64,000 nt of DNA from Chitinophagaceae bacterium (lineage in GTDB: Bacteria > Bacteroidota > Bacteroidia > Chitinophagales > Chitinophagaceae): positions 1 to 64,000 of the forward strand of contig JAHBTJ010000007.1 of assembly GCA_019638595.1 (NCBI GenBank), in the 5' to 3' direction. Below the pieces are notes generated by a model. That model did not search any database. It was not told the origin of the DNA and saw only the letters and a program-made list of their open reading frames with translations. This document shows, one piece after another, positions 6,068 to 14,992 of this stretch (position 1 is its first letter; each line of letters begins with the position of its first letter). The position numbers were made by a program, and so were the translations under genes.

Positions 6068-8701
6068 TTATTTTACAGACAGCGCTTTATCAATAAGGAA
6101 ATTGAGATTGGTACGATGCGCTTTTGTTTGCTCGTTGCCGGAAACCGCGGTAGCCAGCATGGCTTTTATTTTCTTTAAAGAAGCCAGCGCAGCAGCTTTA
6201 GAGGCATTATCATAAGCGCTGGGTTGAATGCCGGTAGCAATTGCCGTGAGCCCTTTTACATACTCTGTCTGCAGGTTGATCCTGTAAAGGTTTACATTGG
6301 TCGTTAAGTCTTCCGCAAAAAAGTATTTATTAAGATCTGCCGTAAGGTCGGCGGTAGTATACGTATTGCCGTAAAGGCTGCTGTTATTGATACGCTGTAA
6401 TGTTACAGGATGCATCAGTTGGGCAAGCAGCATCAACTGGATGCTTTGTACCGTTGATTGTGGTTTATAATCTTCAGTAGATCCAAAGAAATTAAAGCCA
6501 CGGCGTTGCAATTGCAGGTAAGGGAACAGCGAGGCGTCTGCATTGAACGTATTGGGCGAGAAAATGTATTTATTCAGCAACGCCAGCGCCTTTTTCTGCA
6601 ACTCAGGAGAAACCGGCATAAAAGGCCGGGCTGCCGCATTTTGGCCGGCAAAGCTCCTGTCTACATACACCCCGCCAATATAACGGCTAACCGCGTTGGC
6701 CATTTGCGCACGCTGGCTCTGGAGCATCAAATAACGCTGGCGCAGCAACTGGTAGCTTTGTCCCGGCTGGCTGTACTTTGCCCTGAGCCTGGGTATAAGG
6801 GCATTCACCAGCTTAAAGCGATCTTCGGCGTAAGTGATCATGTCATTGCTCATATCGTTGATCATAACACGCGGATCAATGCCGCCGCCGGGTGATCGCA
6901 TGTCGTCGGCATCATTCCCGAATGTAAGGTGCGGGTCGGTGCTGCGGCTGAGTATCTTATTCAGCCCGGCTTCTTCATTGGCTGGGCCGAAAGGCGTATA
7001 GCCATATTCAATGGCCCATAAATCGTAAGGTCCGGCCTTGGTGGTATAATATTCACCCTGTTTGCTGCGGTCAAAGCTTACGTTTATAGAAGGATAGTCC
7101 ATAACCGAACCGATCATCCCTATTTTTTGGGTAATGCTTTTATCGTTTATTTCAGCCGGCGATAACATCTGGCTTGCCTTCATATTGTGGTTCAGTCCAA
7201 GTGTATGTCCCATTTCGTGCATAATAAGGTATACCAGGAAGTCGCGATGCAAATCCTTAACTGCTTCAGGCTTATCGTCCAGTGCTTCCAGCACGGTCAG
7301 TCCGGTAATATATTGGCCCTGTAGCTCACGCGCGATATTACAATGCTGCAAGTGCGATTTGCCAAAGCTTACATGAGGAATGTTTGTGTCTGTATGGGTT
7401 TCCCAGGGCAATTGAACTTCGGGTAATCCCGCGGCGCCGGCGCTTCCGTTAAACAGGTCATCGTAGTTAGCAGAACCGGCGCCGCTTTTCCATTCAACCG
7501 TAATATCCGCTCCCAGTATCTGCCCGGTGCGGGGGTTAAAGAAGCTGGGGCCTATGGCTCCATAGGCAGGATAAGCGCTGCTTACCCAGCGAATAACGTT
7601 GTAGCGGATATCCGCCGGATCCCAACTGGCGGTATCGGGCATGATCTTCATTACAACCGCGTTTTTAAAGCCCGCTTTTTCAAAAGCTTCATTCCATTTT
7701 TCGCCGGCTTCTTTAATGATCTGGCGGTACTCAGCCGGCGTTGTATTTTCTATCCAGTATACAATGGGCTCCACAGGTTCGCTAATGGCTGCCGAAGGGT
7801 CTTTTTTTACCAGGTGCCAGCGGCTGATGAAATCTTTGTAAGGGGTAGCGGAAACAGAGGTAAGATCCTGTACCTGGGCGCCAAAATAACCAACACGCGG
7901 ATCATCACGGCGGGGCCTGTAATCGTTTTCCGGTACTGCCAGGAAAGAATGTTGCAGCTTTATCCGGTTATACCGGGCATCTGTAATATCCGCCCCGCCC
8001 TGGTTAAAAGGCATTGGATTTTCGTATGCCAGCTCCACCACAATGTCGGTATTATCGGGATACGACCGGATAGAATTGTATTTTGATCTTGCTGAGTTTA
8101 ACATCCCCAGGTTAAAATACACAGTAGGCGGAATGCCGGGCGGAATAAGCGGTTTTACCGGGTCCAGCCGCTCGCTCAAAAACAACCCGTCGGCGGTAAC
8201 TAAATAACCCAGCGAATCTTCAGCCACTACTTTATCGGAATAAAATACCGCCGGCGCCGCATCTACATTGGCAGCTTTACTTACAGCATTGGCAGGGTCG
8301 TAGTAAAGATTGGTGTTTTGCTGCGCGAACTCAAGCTTGTCGAACGCTTTGGTAATATTAAATACAAAAGTGGACCGTATCATGTTCTGGTTCAGGTAAA
8401 GCATGGTAGGGCCGCCCAGCGAAAAGCTCTGGTAAATAAAATCTTTTCCCAACTGGTTTTTTTTGATATACAACTGAACGCTTCCGGTTGCCGTATCCTG
8501 GTAAACAACAAAAAGCCCCTCGCTTTTTTTGCTCGATTTTGTTTTTTCGGTAATAGACGGCTTGGGTGGCGCCGGCGGCGTTTTTTTTACGGTGGTATCA
8601 GGCGGCGCCGGTGCGACCGCGGTTTTCTTTTGGGCTGTACAGGCTACGCCAAGTGTACAGCAGGTTGCAATAATGAAAGCAGATATTCTCAACATAAACA
8701 A
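6068..8701 (-). CDS. Secreted zinc-dependent metalloprotease with DUF5117-type N-terminal region
   Basis: The 877-residue protein opens with a signal sequence ending in GVACTAQ, so it may be a lipoprotein, although the -3 residue is not ideal. A Lys/Pro-rich linker (KKTPPAPPKPS) follows, then a long all-beta region beginning KSEGLFVVYQDTATG, as in the DUF5117/DUF5118 metalloproteases. The catalytic zinc motif is HEMGHTLGLNHN, the extended HExxHxxGxxH form of metzincins, followed about 35 residues later by SVMDYP, which looks like a Met-turn (VMDYP). The C-terminal 250 residues are helical. It should cleave proteins or peptides outside the inner membrane; substrates are unknown. It is monocistronic with its own terminator. 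Confidence 0.88.
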   Translation of the reverse strand: MFMLRISAFIIATCCTLGVACTAQKKTAVAPAPPDTTVKKTPPAPPKPSITEKTKSSKKSEGLFVVYQDTATGSVQLYIKKNQLGKDFIYQSFSLGGPTMLYLNQNMIRSTFVFNITKAFDKLEFAQQNTNLYYDPANAVSKAANVDAAPAVFYSDKVVAEDSLGYLVTADGLFLSERLDPVKPLIPPGIPPTVYFNLGMLNSARSKYNSIRSYPDNTDIVVELAYENPMPFNQGGADITDARYNRIKLQHSFLAVPENDYRPRRDDPRVGYFGAQVQDLTSVSATPYKDFISRWHLVKKDPSAAISEPVEPIVYWIENTTPAEYRQIIKEAGEKWNEAFEKAGFKNAVVMKIMPDTASWDPADIRYNVIRWVSSAYPAYGAIGPSFFNPRTGQILGADITVEWKSGAGSANYDDLFNGSAGAAGLPEVQLPWETHTDTNIPHVSFGKSHLQHCNIARELQGQYITGLTVLEALDDKPEAVKDLHRDFLVYLIMHEMGHTLGLNHNMKASQMLSPAEINDKSITQKIGMIGSVMDYPSINVSFDRSKQGEYYTTKAGPYDLWAIEYGYTPFGPANEEAGLNKILSRSTDPHLTFGNDADDMRSPGGGIDPRVMINDMSNDMITYAEDRFKLVNALIPRLRAKYSQPGQSYQLLRQRYLMLQSQRAQMANAVSRYIGGVYVDRSFAGQNAAARPFMPVSPELQKKALALLNKYIFSPNTFNADASLFPYLQLQRRGFNFFGSTEDYKPQSTVQSIQLMLLAQLMHPVTLQRINNSSLYGNTYTTADLTADLNKYFFAEDLTTNVNLYRINLQTEYVKGLTAIATGIQPSAYDNASKAAALASLKKIKAMLATAVSGNEQTKAHRTNLNFLIDKALSVK

Positions 8702-8913
8702 TATTTTTTACAAGATAGAGAGATTGCATGTTAACATGCCAGGATTTTTTTAAGAGGTTTATTAACGGGTTGTACGGATCGTGGCAGTAAAACAGGAAAG
8801 ACCCCGGGCTTTTAATTAGCGCCGGCAGCTTTTTCCGCAACAAGGTAACAAAGGGAAGCGCCGGGACTATAATTGAAAGAATGCTGCGTGCGACCCCGTT
8901 GAAGGATACAAAT

Positions 8914-9834
8914 TTAATTTTTATTATCCCCCCCAAAAAAGCCTGCGGGAGCATCTTCTATTTTATTCGGCGCATATTCGTCTGTGTATTCAAACTTCCA
9001 GCGGTTATGGCTCCACAGGTATATTTCGGGCTGTTTGCGTATTACTTCCTCCAGGTATCTTACATAGGCCAATGTAAGCTCACCTTCTTTCATTTCGGCG
9101 GGATGAAGCGCAGCCAGCTTTGATTCAATTACATAATAACCCCGCCTGGGTTTTGAGAATCGGGCAAAAACAACGGGGATATCATTGAACCGGGCGTTTT
9201 TTTCAGGACCTGTTACAAAAGGGGTCCACCGGTCAAAAAATTTTATCCAGTATGCTTTATCGGGCCGCCCGGGATTTTGATCCGCTACCAGCGCTAACAG
9301 GTATTGCCGGTTGCGGTAAGGAAGCATGGCATTGCGCATATCCGTAGCGGGTAGCAGTATACTGCCGGTTTTTTCCCTGAAATGTTTAAACAGCCTGTCA
9401 ATCAGCTTACTTCCAATGGGCATGTATACAACCAGGAAGGGATAAGCCAACTGTTTGGTTACTCTTACATTTACCCATTCCCAGTTAAAATTGTGCCCCA
9501 GGTGTACCTGGCAGCTTTTGCCGGTATTGTACAGTTCATTAAAAATAGCGGGGTCGAAGTGTACTCTTTTTCTCAGGCTCTTTTCCGACATAGACAGCAG
9601 CTTGATCGCTTCCAGGAGCGTATCGGTAAAGTTCCTGTAAAATTTCCGGATGATCTTTTTCTTTTCCGCTTCGGTTTTTTCGGGAAACGCGATGCTGAGG
9701 TTCTTCATCAGCACCTTACGGCGGTAGCCAAGTACATGGCAAAGTATAAAATAAAAAAAGTCGGATACGCGGTAAATAACCCACAATGGTAAAAAAGAAA
9801 ACAGGTATAGGATCCCCAGCACTATATAATACAT
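8914..9834 (-). CDS. Lipid A biosynthesis (LpxL/HtrB-like) acyltransferase
   Basis: The 306-residue protein has an N-terminal membrane anchor (YYIVLGILYLFSFLPLWVIYRVSDFFYFIL) and the acyltransferase signature HLGHNFNWE (H-x4-D/E form), with VVYMPIGSKLID, LVADQNPGRPDKAYWIKFFDRWTPFVTGPEK and LWSHNRWKFE, which are the conserved blocks of the LpxL/LpxM family. It probably adds a secondary acyl chain to lipid A, or acts on a related lysolipid, at the inner membrane. The length matches the family. It stands alone between the metalloprotease and a two-component pair. Its last residues (APAGFFGGDNKN) are unconserved. Confidence 0.9.
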   Translation of the reverse strand: MYYIVLGILYLFSFLPLWVIYRVSDFFYFILCHVLGYRRKVLMKNLSIAFPEKTEAEKKKIIRKFYRNFTDTLLEAIKLLSMSEKSLRKRVHFDPAIFNELYNTGKSCQVHLGHNFNWEWVNVRVTKQLAYPFLVVYMPIGSKLIDRLFKHFREKTGSILLPATDMRNAMLPYRNRQYLLALVADQNPGRPDKAYWIKFFDRWTPFVTGPEKNARFNDIPVVFARFSKPRRGYYVIESKLAALHPAEMKEGELTLAYVRYLEEVIRKQPEIYLWSHNRWKFEYTDEYAPNKIEDAPAGFFGGDNKN

Positions 9835-9876
9835 CCGGCAAAGATAGAGTGAAGCTTAGTTCTTTTACAACGTTCT

Positions 9877-10509
9877 TTACTTTTCAAAATATTTATTAAT
9901 GGCTTCCACTTTATTGCTTACCTGTAACTTTTCATACGTATTGTATATGTGCGATTTGAGTGTGCTGAGGCTGATGAACATCCTGTCCGCTACTTCCTGG
10001 TATGTCATGCCTTCCGCCAGGTATTTAAGCATTTCATCTTCCCGCTTTGAAATGCCAAATCCCTTTTTTTTAGCTGTTTGTTTTTCGTGCTGAACAGAAA
10101 ACCGGTTAATGATCTTCCGGGCTATATCACTGCTGATAGGAGAGCCCCCGTTATGAACTTCTTTTATCGCTTTGATCAATTCGTCTGGAGGAGTGGATTT
10201 CATGAGATAGGATGTTGCCCCGGTTTTTAATGCTTCAAACACTACTTCATCTTCATCAGAAACCGTAAAAGCCACAAACTCTGTACCGGCACATTGAGGC
10301 TTTAATCGGGCAATACATTCTACTCCTGAAATATCCGGCAATCCTATATCCATTAATACAACATCCGGCTGGAGTGCAGGAATATGCAGCAAGGCGTCTT
10401 TTCCATTGTCTGCCGCCCCCGTTAAGCTGAACTCCGGACTGTGCTGAAAAAGCCGGACCAGGAGGTTTTGGAAGCTCTTATTATCTTCTACAATAAATAT
10501 CGAGATCAT
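9877..10509 (-). CDS. LuxR/NarL-family response regulator
   Basis: The 210-residue protein has a receiver domain (about 1-120) with Asp9-Asn10 acid region (VEDN), phosphoacceptor Asp54 in VVLMDIGLPDISG, and the conserved Lys in SYLMKSTPPDEL. The C-terminal LuxR helix-turn-helix runs through GISKREDEMLKYLAEGMTYQEVADRMFISLSTLKSHIYNTYEKLQVSNKVEAI. It lies 48 bp downstream of a TPR histidine kinase on the same strand and is almost certainly its partner. Target genes are not visible. Confidence 0.93.
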   Translation of the reverse strand: MISIFIVEDNKSFQNLLVRLFQHSPEFSLTGAADNGKDALLHIPALQPDVVLMDIGLPDISGVECIARLKPQCAGTEFVAFTVSDEDEVVFEALKTGATSYLMKSTPPDELIKAIKEVHNGGSPISSDIARKIINRFSVQHEKQTAKKKGFGISKREDEMLKYLAEGMTYQEVADRMFISLSTLKSHIYNTYEKLQVSNKVEAINKYFEK

Positions 10510-10557
10510 ATTTCCCGGGGGTTGACAATTATTAACAGTTTAATGCCTTTGCAAAAT

Positions 10558-12513
10558 TTAGCTTAAAGGAACAGACATTTGTATCAGGAAACCGTTGTTA
10601 TTTTCCCAATATACTTTTCCGTTCATTTTAATAATATTCTCTTTTATATTATTCAAACCGTTGCCATAGCTGATATTTTCCGGCAGTCCCCAGCCATTGT
10701 CCTGGATCTTTATAGCAAAGAGGCTGCTTTCCTTCACAATGCTCATATTTATTTGAGAGGCATTGGAGTACTTAACCGCATTATTCAGCACTTCCTTAAC
10801 GGAATGATAAAGGTTTCTTCTTTTGTATCCTTCCAGGATATGATTGTTCCCGTTCAGGTCAGATTCGAAATTCAGCCGGATGCCGGCGGTTTGTAAAAAA
10901 GTGACTGCAAACTTCCTGATATGAGCTACCAGGCTTTGCAGGTTGTCGTTATTGCTGTTCAGGCTCCATATAATTTCGTTGATCTGGTTATTGATTGATT
11001 TGGTGTTTTGTGTAATGATGGATACGACCTGTTGGTCATTACCGGCCTTTGCCGTGTTGATCATGTTAGCGGCCATGCTAAGCGTTGTTAAGGCAGGTCC
11101 TATATCATCGTGGATCTCTTTCGCGATTCTTTTCCGCTCTTCATTTTCCGCCTGGATCTTTAATGCCGTTTTTTCTATGATTGTCTGTTGTTCCAATGCT
11201 TTGATCCGCTGTGTTTCCAGGAGTTTTTTCCTGCGCTGGTTGAGATAAAGGAGCAGGCCGATAACCGCGCTTAAACAGGCGGTAACAGCAAAGCTTACAG
11301 TGTATAATTTCTGTTGGTGGATCTTTTGTTCTTTCTCGGAAATGGTTGCTTCCGCACGGGCCTGTGTAAGCCGTTCTTCCAGCGCCGCCAATTCCGTGCT
11401 TTTCTCCTGTGCGTGTATTTCGTTTTCAATTTTTCGTGCCGCTTCTATTGCCGAAAGCGCCGAAACATAATTTCGCGCATGCTTATTGAGCTCATATTGA
11501 GTATCATAGTACTCTAATCTTGATCTGCCAATGATCTCATCAGTCGGGTCTCCTTCCTTTTCCGCAATACTTAAAAGCTCCCGCGCTTTATCGTAATCCT
11601 TCATTTTGGCATACACTTTCGCTTTTAGTATATAGGGGATGATCTGCATTTTACCGGTTCTTGTTTCCGCTATGCGCTTTTCATATCCTTTGTAAAAAAA
11701 CAGGGCGCTGTCGGGCATATTCTTCTCAAAATAATAATCTCCCATAGAACGGTAAATCGTTTCATCTCCTTTACCATTCAGCGAGTCCATCATTATTCGA
11801 TACGCCTTGTTCAGTATGGTGAACGCCGCCACGGTATCTTTTAACCCCATTTCGCACAAATAGAAATATTGAAAAAAATGGATTTCATTGAGCAGCCTGT
11901 TGTCAAAGGTTTCAAGGTGGGTAAGTTGCAGCGCTTTTTCAGCGTACATTTTCGCTTCTTTGTAAAAAGCCTTTGTAATATAAGTCCTGCTAAGGTTCGA
12001 ATACAGGATCCGTTTGTATATATCCGGCAGGTATGTGGTATCCGGCAATGCGGCTTTATAGTAAAACAACGCGCTGTCTGTACCAATATTTTTAGGCTTT
12101 GCGGCAAAGGCTAAATTCAGTTGCGCTTTTAATTGAAAAAGATTAAAGTGATCAACTACCCATGCCGCAGAATCAAGATACCTGTCTCCCCGATCAATTT
12201 CCCCGTAGCTATACAATCTTTGAGAATAGATGTTGTATACCTGGAACAGGTAGATGTAATATTTATGCTCCCTGCAAAAAGCGGCAGCCTCATCCAACGC
12301 CTCAAATTCAGCGGTTAAATCTCCCTTTAAGCCGGCTTTATCAACTTTTGTAACAATGGCTGCCCATTGAGTGGAGTCGCCGGGAGGCAGCTCATCGTAT
12401 AGCATATAAGTATGAGAAAGCTGGTTGTTTGACCTGCAGCTTACAAGTGCATTTACTGATATTAGCAGGAGCATTGTGGTAAGCAGTTGGATGGGGCGGA
12501 ATTTTTTAGGCAT
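10558..12513 (-). CDS. TPR-containing lipoprotein-type sensor histidine kinase (HisKA_3)
   Basis: The start at 12511-12513 (MPKKFRPIQLL) puts a good lipobox, NALVSC with Cys26, directly after one hydrophobic stretch; the longer frame would add 16 residues before the signal. The N-terminal 400 residues are TPR-like helical pairs (for example LFYYKAALPDTTYLPDIYKRILYSNLSRTYI), presumably periplasmic. A transmembrane segment (SFAVTACLSAVIGLLLYL) and coiled coil lead to the phosphoacceptor region RKRIAKEIHDDIGPALTTL and a HATPase_c domain with NAVKYSNASQ, DNGWGLP and GNGLNNIKENI. It signals to the LuxR regulator encoded 48 bp downstream. The signal sensed is unknown. Confidence 0.92.
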   Translation of the reverse strand: MPKKFRPIQLLTTMLLLISVNALVSCRSNNQLSHTYMLYDELPPGDSTQWAAIVTKVDKAGLKGDLTAEFEALDEAAAFCREHKYYIYLFQVYNIYSQRLYSYGEIDRGDRYLDSAAWVVDHFNLFQLKAQLNLAFAAKPKNIGTDSALFYYKAALPDTTYLPDIYKRILYSNLSRTYITKAFYKEAKMYAEKALQLTHLETFDNRLLNEIHFFQYFYLCEMGLKDTVAAFTILNKAYRIMMDSLNGKGDETIYRSMGDYYFEKNMPDSALFFYKGYEKRIAETRTGKMQIIPYILKAKVYAKMKDYDKARELLSIAEKEGDPTDEIIGRSRLEYYDTQYELNKHARNYVSALSAIEAARKIENEIHAQEKSTELAALEERLTQARAEATISEKEQKIHQQKLYTVSFAVTACLSAVIGLLLYLNQRRKKLLETQRIKALEQQTIIEKTALKIQAENEERKRIAKEIHDDIGPALTTLSMAANMINTAKAGNDQQVVSIITQNTKSINNQINEIIWSLNSNNDNLQSLVAHIRKFAVTFLQTAGIRLNFESDLNGNNHILEGYKRRNLYHSVKEVLNNAVKYSNASQINMSIVKESSLFAIKIQDNGWGLPENISYGNGLNNIKENIIKMNGKVYWENNNGFLIQMSVPLS

Positions 12514-13052
12514 ATTGAAAGTAGTTTGAAGCCAGCGATTTGAAATGATGGCAGGAAACAAAGATCAGTCAGGATATTTCATCGGCTTGAGTATGTGGAT
12601 TTGATTTTTAACAGGTGTCTTTTGCAAAAACGTAATAAAACATCCACAGGAACATTCAAAAATAGTACTTAAGTACTATTTTTCGCCGGTTACATTCTGA
12701 TAATTTTGTGGTTTGAACTTCAGGAAGCCGTAGCTGAACATGTAAATATATCTTTTGTACGGAGCTGTCAAAAGGCAGGCTTGTATTTGGATAGCCGTTG
12801 CTGCCTATGGCAAGATGGTATTTGTGCGCACAGGATTTTTAAGCCTGCATACACTGACGGAATTATTTACATGGAGAAGCGGACAAAAAAATGAACTGAT
12901 ATGATGTAAAGTAGTACCGTTATGAACAGTTTGCGAAGGAGCGCCGGCACAAAATGGGATATGAAAAACGGGTGCTATTCATATACTCAGCAGCCGGCCA
13001 CTCGCATCTTTGTAGCGTATGTAATTCCACCTGCTGTACTGTTTGCCTTTGT
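12514..13052. other. 539-bp gene-free region
   Basis: No convincing coding frame exists; a 62-codon plus-strand frame at 12706-12894 has no protein-like features. The region holds a 26-bp perfect palindrome (12658-12683) and a TAATTTTG box (12701-12708) that matches the Bacteroidota -7 consensus, yet nothing recognisable is encoded downstream on that strand before the convergent gene. Confidence 0.6.
12658..12683. promoter_or_regulatory. 26-bp perfect palindrome with a possible -7 box downstream
   Basis: The half-site AAAAATAGTACTT is repeated in perfect inverted form around the centre at 12670/12671. It lies 145 bp upstream of the histidine kinase start and 17 bp before TAATTTTG. A dimeric regulator site or a small terminator-like hairpin are both possible. 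Confidence 0.5.
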
Positions 13053-14150
13053 TTAGCATAACAGCCTGAACGGTTTAATGGCCTTTTCTGCCCCGTTTAC
13101 AATAATGGAAATTTTGTGCGTGCCCGGGTAAAATTTTCTTGTAGTAACAGGCCTAAAGGATTGTTTTCGTTGAATACGTGCTTTTTCACCGGCATTAAAT
13201 ACCCGCTCACTGATCTTAAATACTTTTTTAGCGAGCTGGCCGTTGGCCTTGTTGTAGTATACGCCGTATTCCAGGCGTACTGTTTGTTTTTGCAAAGACC
13301 TGTTTTGCACGGTATACGAAAAGCTAACGGCATCGCCCGTTCGTATTTCCGGGCTGTTTATTGTAAAGCCGGTTACAAATATTTCATTACTGTTCAGCCC
13401 GTAATGTTTTAAAATATCGCTGTGCCCCGCTTTTAGCAGTGTTCGGGAGCCATGTTTAATAATGGCGTCGGTCTCTTTGCTCAGGCCTTTCCAGCGGGCA
13501 GCGATTTCCAGCACTATGCGGGGATTATCTTTGGCAATATCATTCAGGTTATTGGCCACACTTCGTCTTACAAATTCTGAAGGATCATTTTTAAGATTTT
13601 CGAGAATGGGCAGTATAGGCGAAGGATCTTTTTTAAGATCAGGGATGGCCAGTCCCCAGGGCAGCCGCGGCCGCGAACCTTCGCTGGCAAAACGCCTTAC
13701 ATGGTAGCTTGTATGCAGCGACCATGCAAGCATTTGATCCAGCATTTTTTGCTTGTATTTTAATATAAAAGGCCGCACGGCAAATTCACAACTCATGAAC
13801 TGCGTAATATTTTCCATGGCTTTTACCGAGCTGTTAAAATCATCCAGTCCATAGGTTTCAATGTAATCGGGTAAAAACATGAAAGCAATACCGTATCCGT
13901 CAAATTTTTCCTGCTTCAGCTTTGTAATAAGCCGGTTGATGAGTTTTGTGGCTTTCGAAAAATCACCGGGCATAAAGTGGTGAAGCACTTTTGTTGTGTG
14001 CTTCATACGTTCTTTCCATTCTTTACCGGCAAACTCCTTGTTGAAGATTTTATCGAAAAATATTTTTTTATTGATAGAAGGAATGACCGTTATAGCTACA
14101 TCAAGGAACTGGTTATAAAACGCGGGGGAGTAAACATCTTTTATAAGCAT
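13053..14150 (-). CDS. DNA alkylation repair protein, AlkC-like (HEAT repeats plus Ig-like domain)
   Basis: The 365-residue protein begins MLIKDVYSPAFYNQF and consists of helical ALK/HEAT-like repeats up to about residue 255, including HTSYHVRRFASEGSRPRLPWG and PSEFVRRSVANNLNDIAKDNP. After that comes a beta-rich Ig-like domain (TGFTINSPEIRTGDAVSFSYTVQNRS through FYPGTHKISIIVNG). HEAT repeats followed by an Ig-like domain are the layout of AlkC, a glycosylase that removes cationic alkylated bases such as 3-methyladenine and 3-methylcytosine. The RFASEG(x)RPRLPWG block is the most conserved part of this family. It is divergent from the sigma factor gene with 144 bp between, and is otherwise alone. 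Confidence 0.85.
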   Translation of the reverse strand: MLIKDVYSPAFYNQFLDVAITVIPSINKKIFFDKIFNKEFAGKEWKERMKHTTKVLHHFMPGDFSKATKLINRLITKLKQEKFDGYGIAFMFLPDYIETYGLDDFNSSVKAMENITQFMSCEFAVRPFILKYKQKMLDQMLAWSLHTSYHVRRFASEGSRPRLPWGLAIPDLKKDPSPILPILENLKNDPSEFVRRSVANNLNDIAKDNPRIVLEIAARWKGLSKETDAIIKHGSRTLLKAGHSDILKHYGLNSNEIFVTGFTINSPEIRTGDAVSFSYTVQNRSLQKQTVRLEYGVYYNKANGQLAKKVFKISERVFNAGEKARIQRKQSFRPVTTRKFYPGTHKISIIVNGAEKAIKPFRLLC

Positions 14151-14294
14151 AGTATTTGTTTAATAACAGGCAAATGCAAGTTTCGTTTATTTTCAAAAGA
14201 AATTTGCCATTCTTCCAATAAAAAGATCATTTGGCGGGTACCGTTTTTGTTGCAAATTAATTTTTCTAACTTGCACCCTAACGATTGTGTGGTA

Positions 14295-14921
14295 ATGGTG
14301 GCAGCAAGCGACACTCAAATACAAGCATGGCAACAACAGATAGCGGAGGGCAATGAAAATGCCTTTAATAATCTTTTCCGCCATTTCTATATGAACCTGG
14401 TGCATTTTGCAATGGACCTGGTACATTCCAGGACGGCCGCAGAAGAGATTGTATCCGATGTTTTTGTGAGGATATGGCAGCAGCGGCAGGAAATTACCCG
14501 CGTTGAAAAAATGCGCGTATTCCTTTTTGTAGCCGTAAAAAACCAGTCGTATAATTACCTGCGCAGGCATTCTGTATGGTCGGTTGAATTAACCGGGAAC
14601 AATACTTCCATACTGGTAACCGATACCAACCCCGAAGAAGATATGATGTTCCGTGAGCTGCAGCTTCAATTATATAAAGTTGTTGAACAACTGCCCGATC
14701 AATGCAGGCAGGTATATAAATTAATAAAAGAGGATGGGCTAAAATATAAAGAAGTGGCGGAAATATTGCAGATATCTCCCCGTACAGTAGAAACCCAGCT
14801 ATTCCGTGCCATAAAGAAAATAAGAAAAGTGTTATTGCCGGAAGAAGAAAAGAAACAAGAAAACCCCAACGCGCCCTATGCCGGCAACGCCATAGTCCTG
14901 TGTCTTTTATTCTTTTCCTGA
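14295..14921 (+). CDS. ECF RNA polymerase sigma factor (FecI/RagA-locus type)
   Basis: I start at 14295 (MVAASDTQIQAW), giving 208 residues; the frame is open further upstream but overlaps the divergent gene. Region 2 is visible as AFNNLFRHFYMNLVHFAMDLVHSRTAAEEIVSDVFVRIWQQR, and region 4 as LPDQCRQVYKLIKEDGLKYKEVAEILQISPRTVETQLFRAIKKIRKVL. This is the Bacteroidota sigma family that pairs with FecR-like anti-sigmas. It lies 71 bp upstream of such an anti-sigma gene and heads the mannan utilization locus, so it should switch on the SusC operon when the receptor is loaded. Confidence 0.92.
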   Translation: MVAASDTQIQAWQQQIAEGNENAFNNLFRHFYMNLVHFAMDLVHSRTAAEEIVSDVFVRIWQQRQEITRVEKMRVFLFVAVKNQSYNYLRRHSVWSVELTGNNTSILVTDTNPEEDMMFRELQLQLYKVVEQLPDQCRQVYKLIKEDGLKYKEVAEILQISPRTVETQLFRAIKKIRKVLLPEEEKKQENPNAPYAGNAIVLCLLFFS

Positions 14922-14992
14922 TTTTTTTTGAACGCTTGTACGTAATTCTTTCCGCAATCGTGTCCTTATAGTACAAAACCATCGTTTGTCGT

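Noticed and set aside
8598-8954. 118-codon minus-strand frame between protease and acyltransferase genes
   Set aside because: It overlaps the starts and ends of two real genes in another frame and lacks any conserved feature.
12706-12894. 62-codon plus-strand frame after a -7 box
   Set aside because: Composition is random, no family look, and its start lies inside the presumed promoter box.
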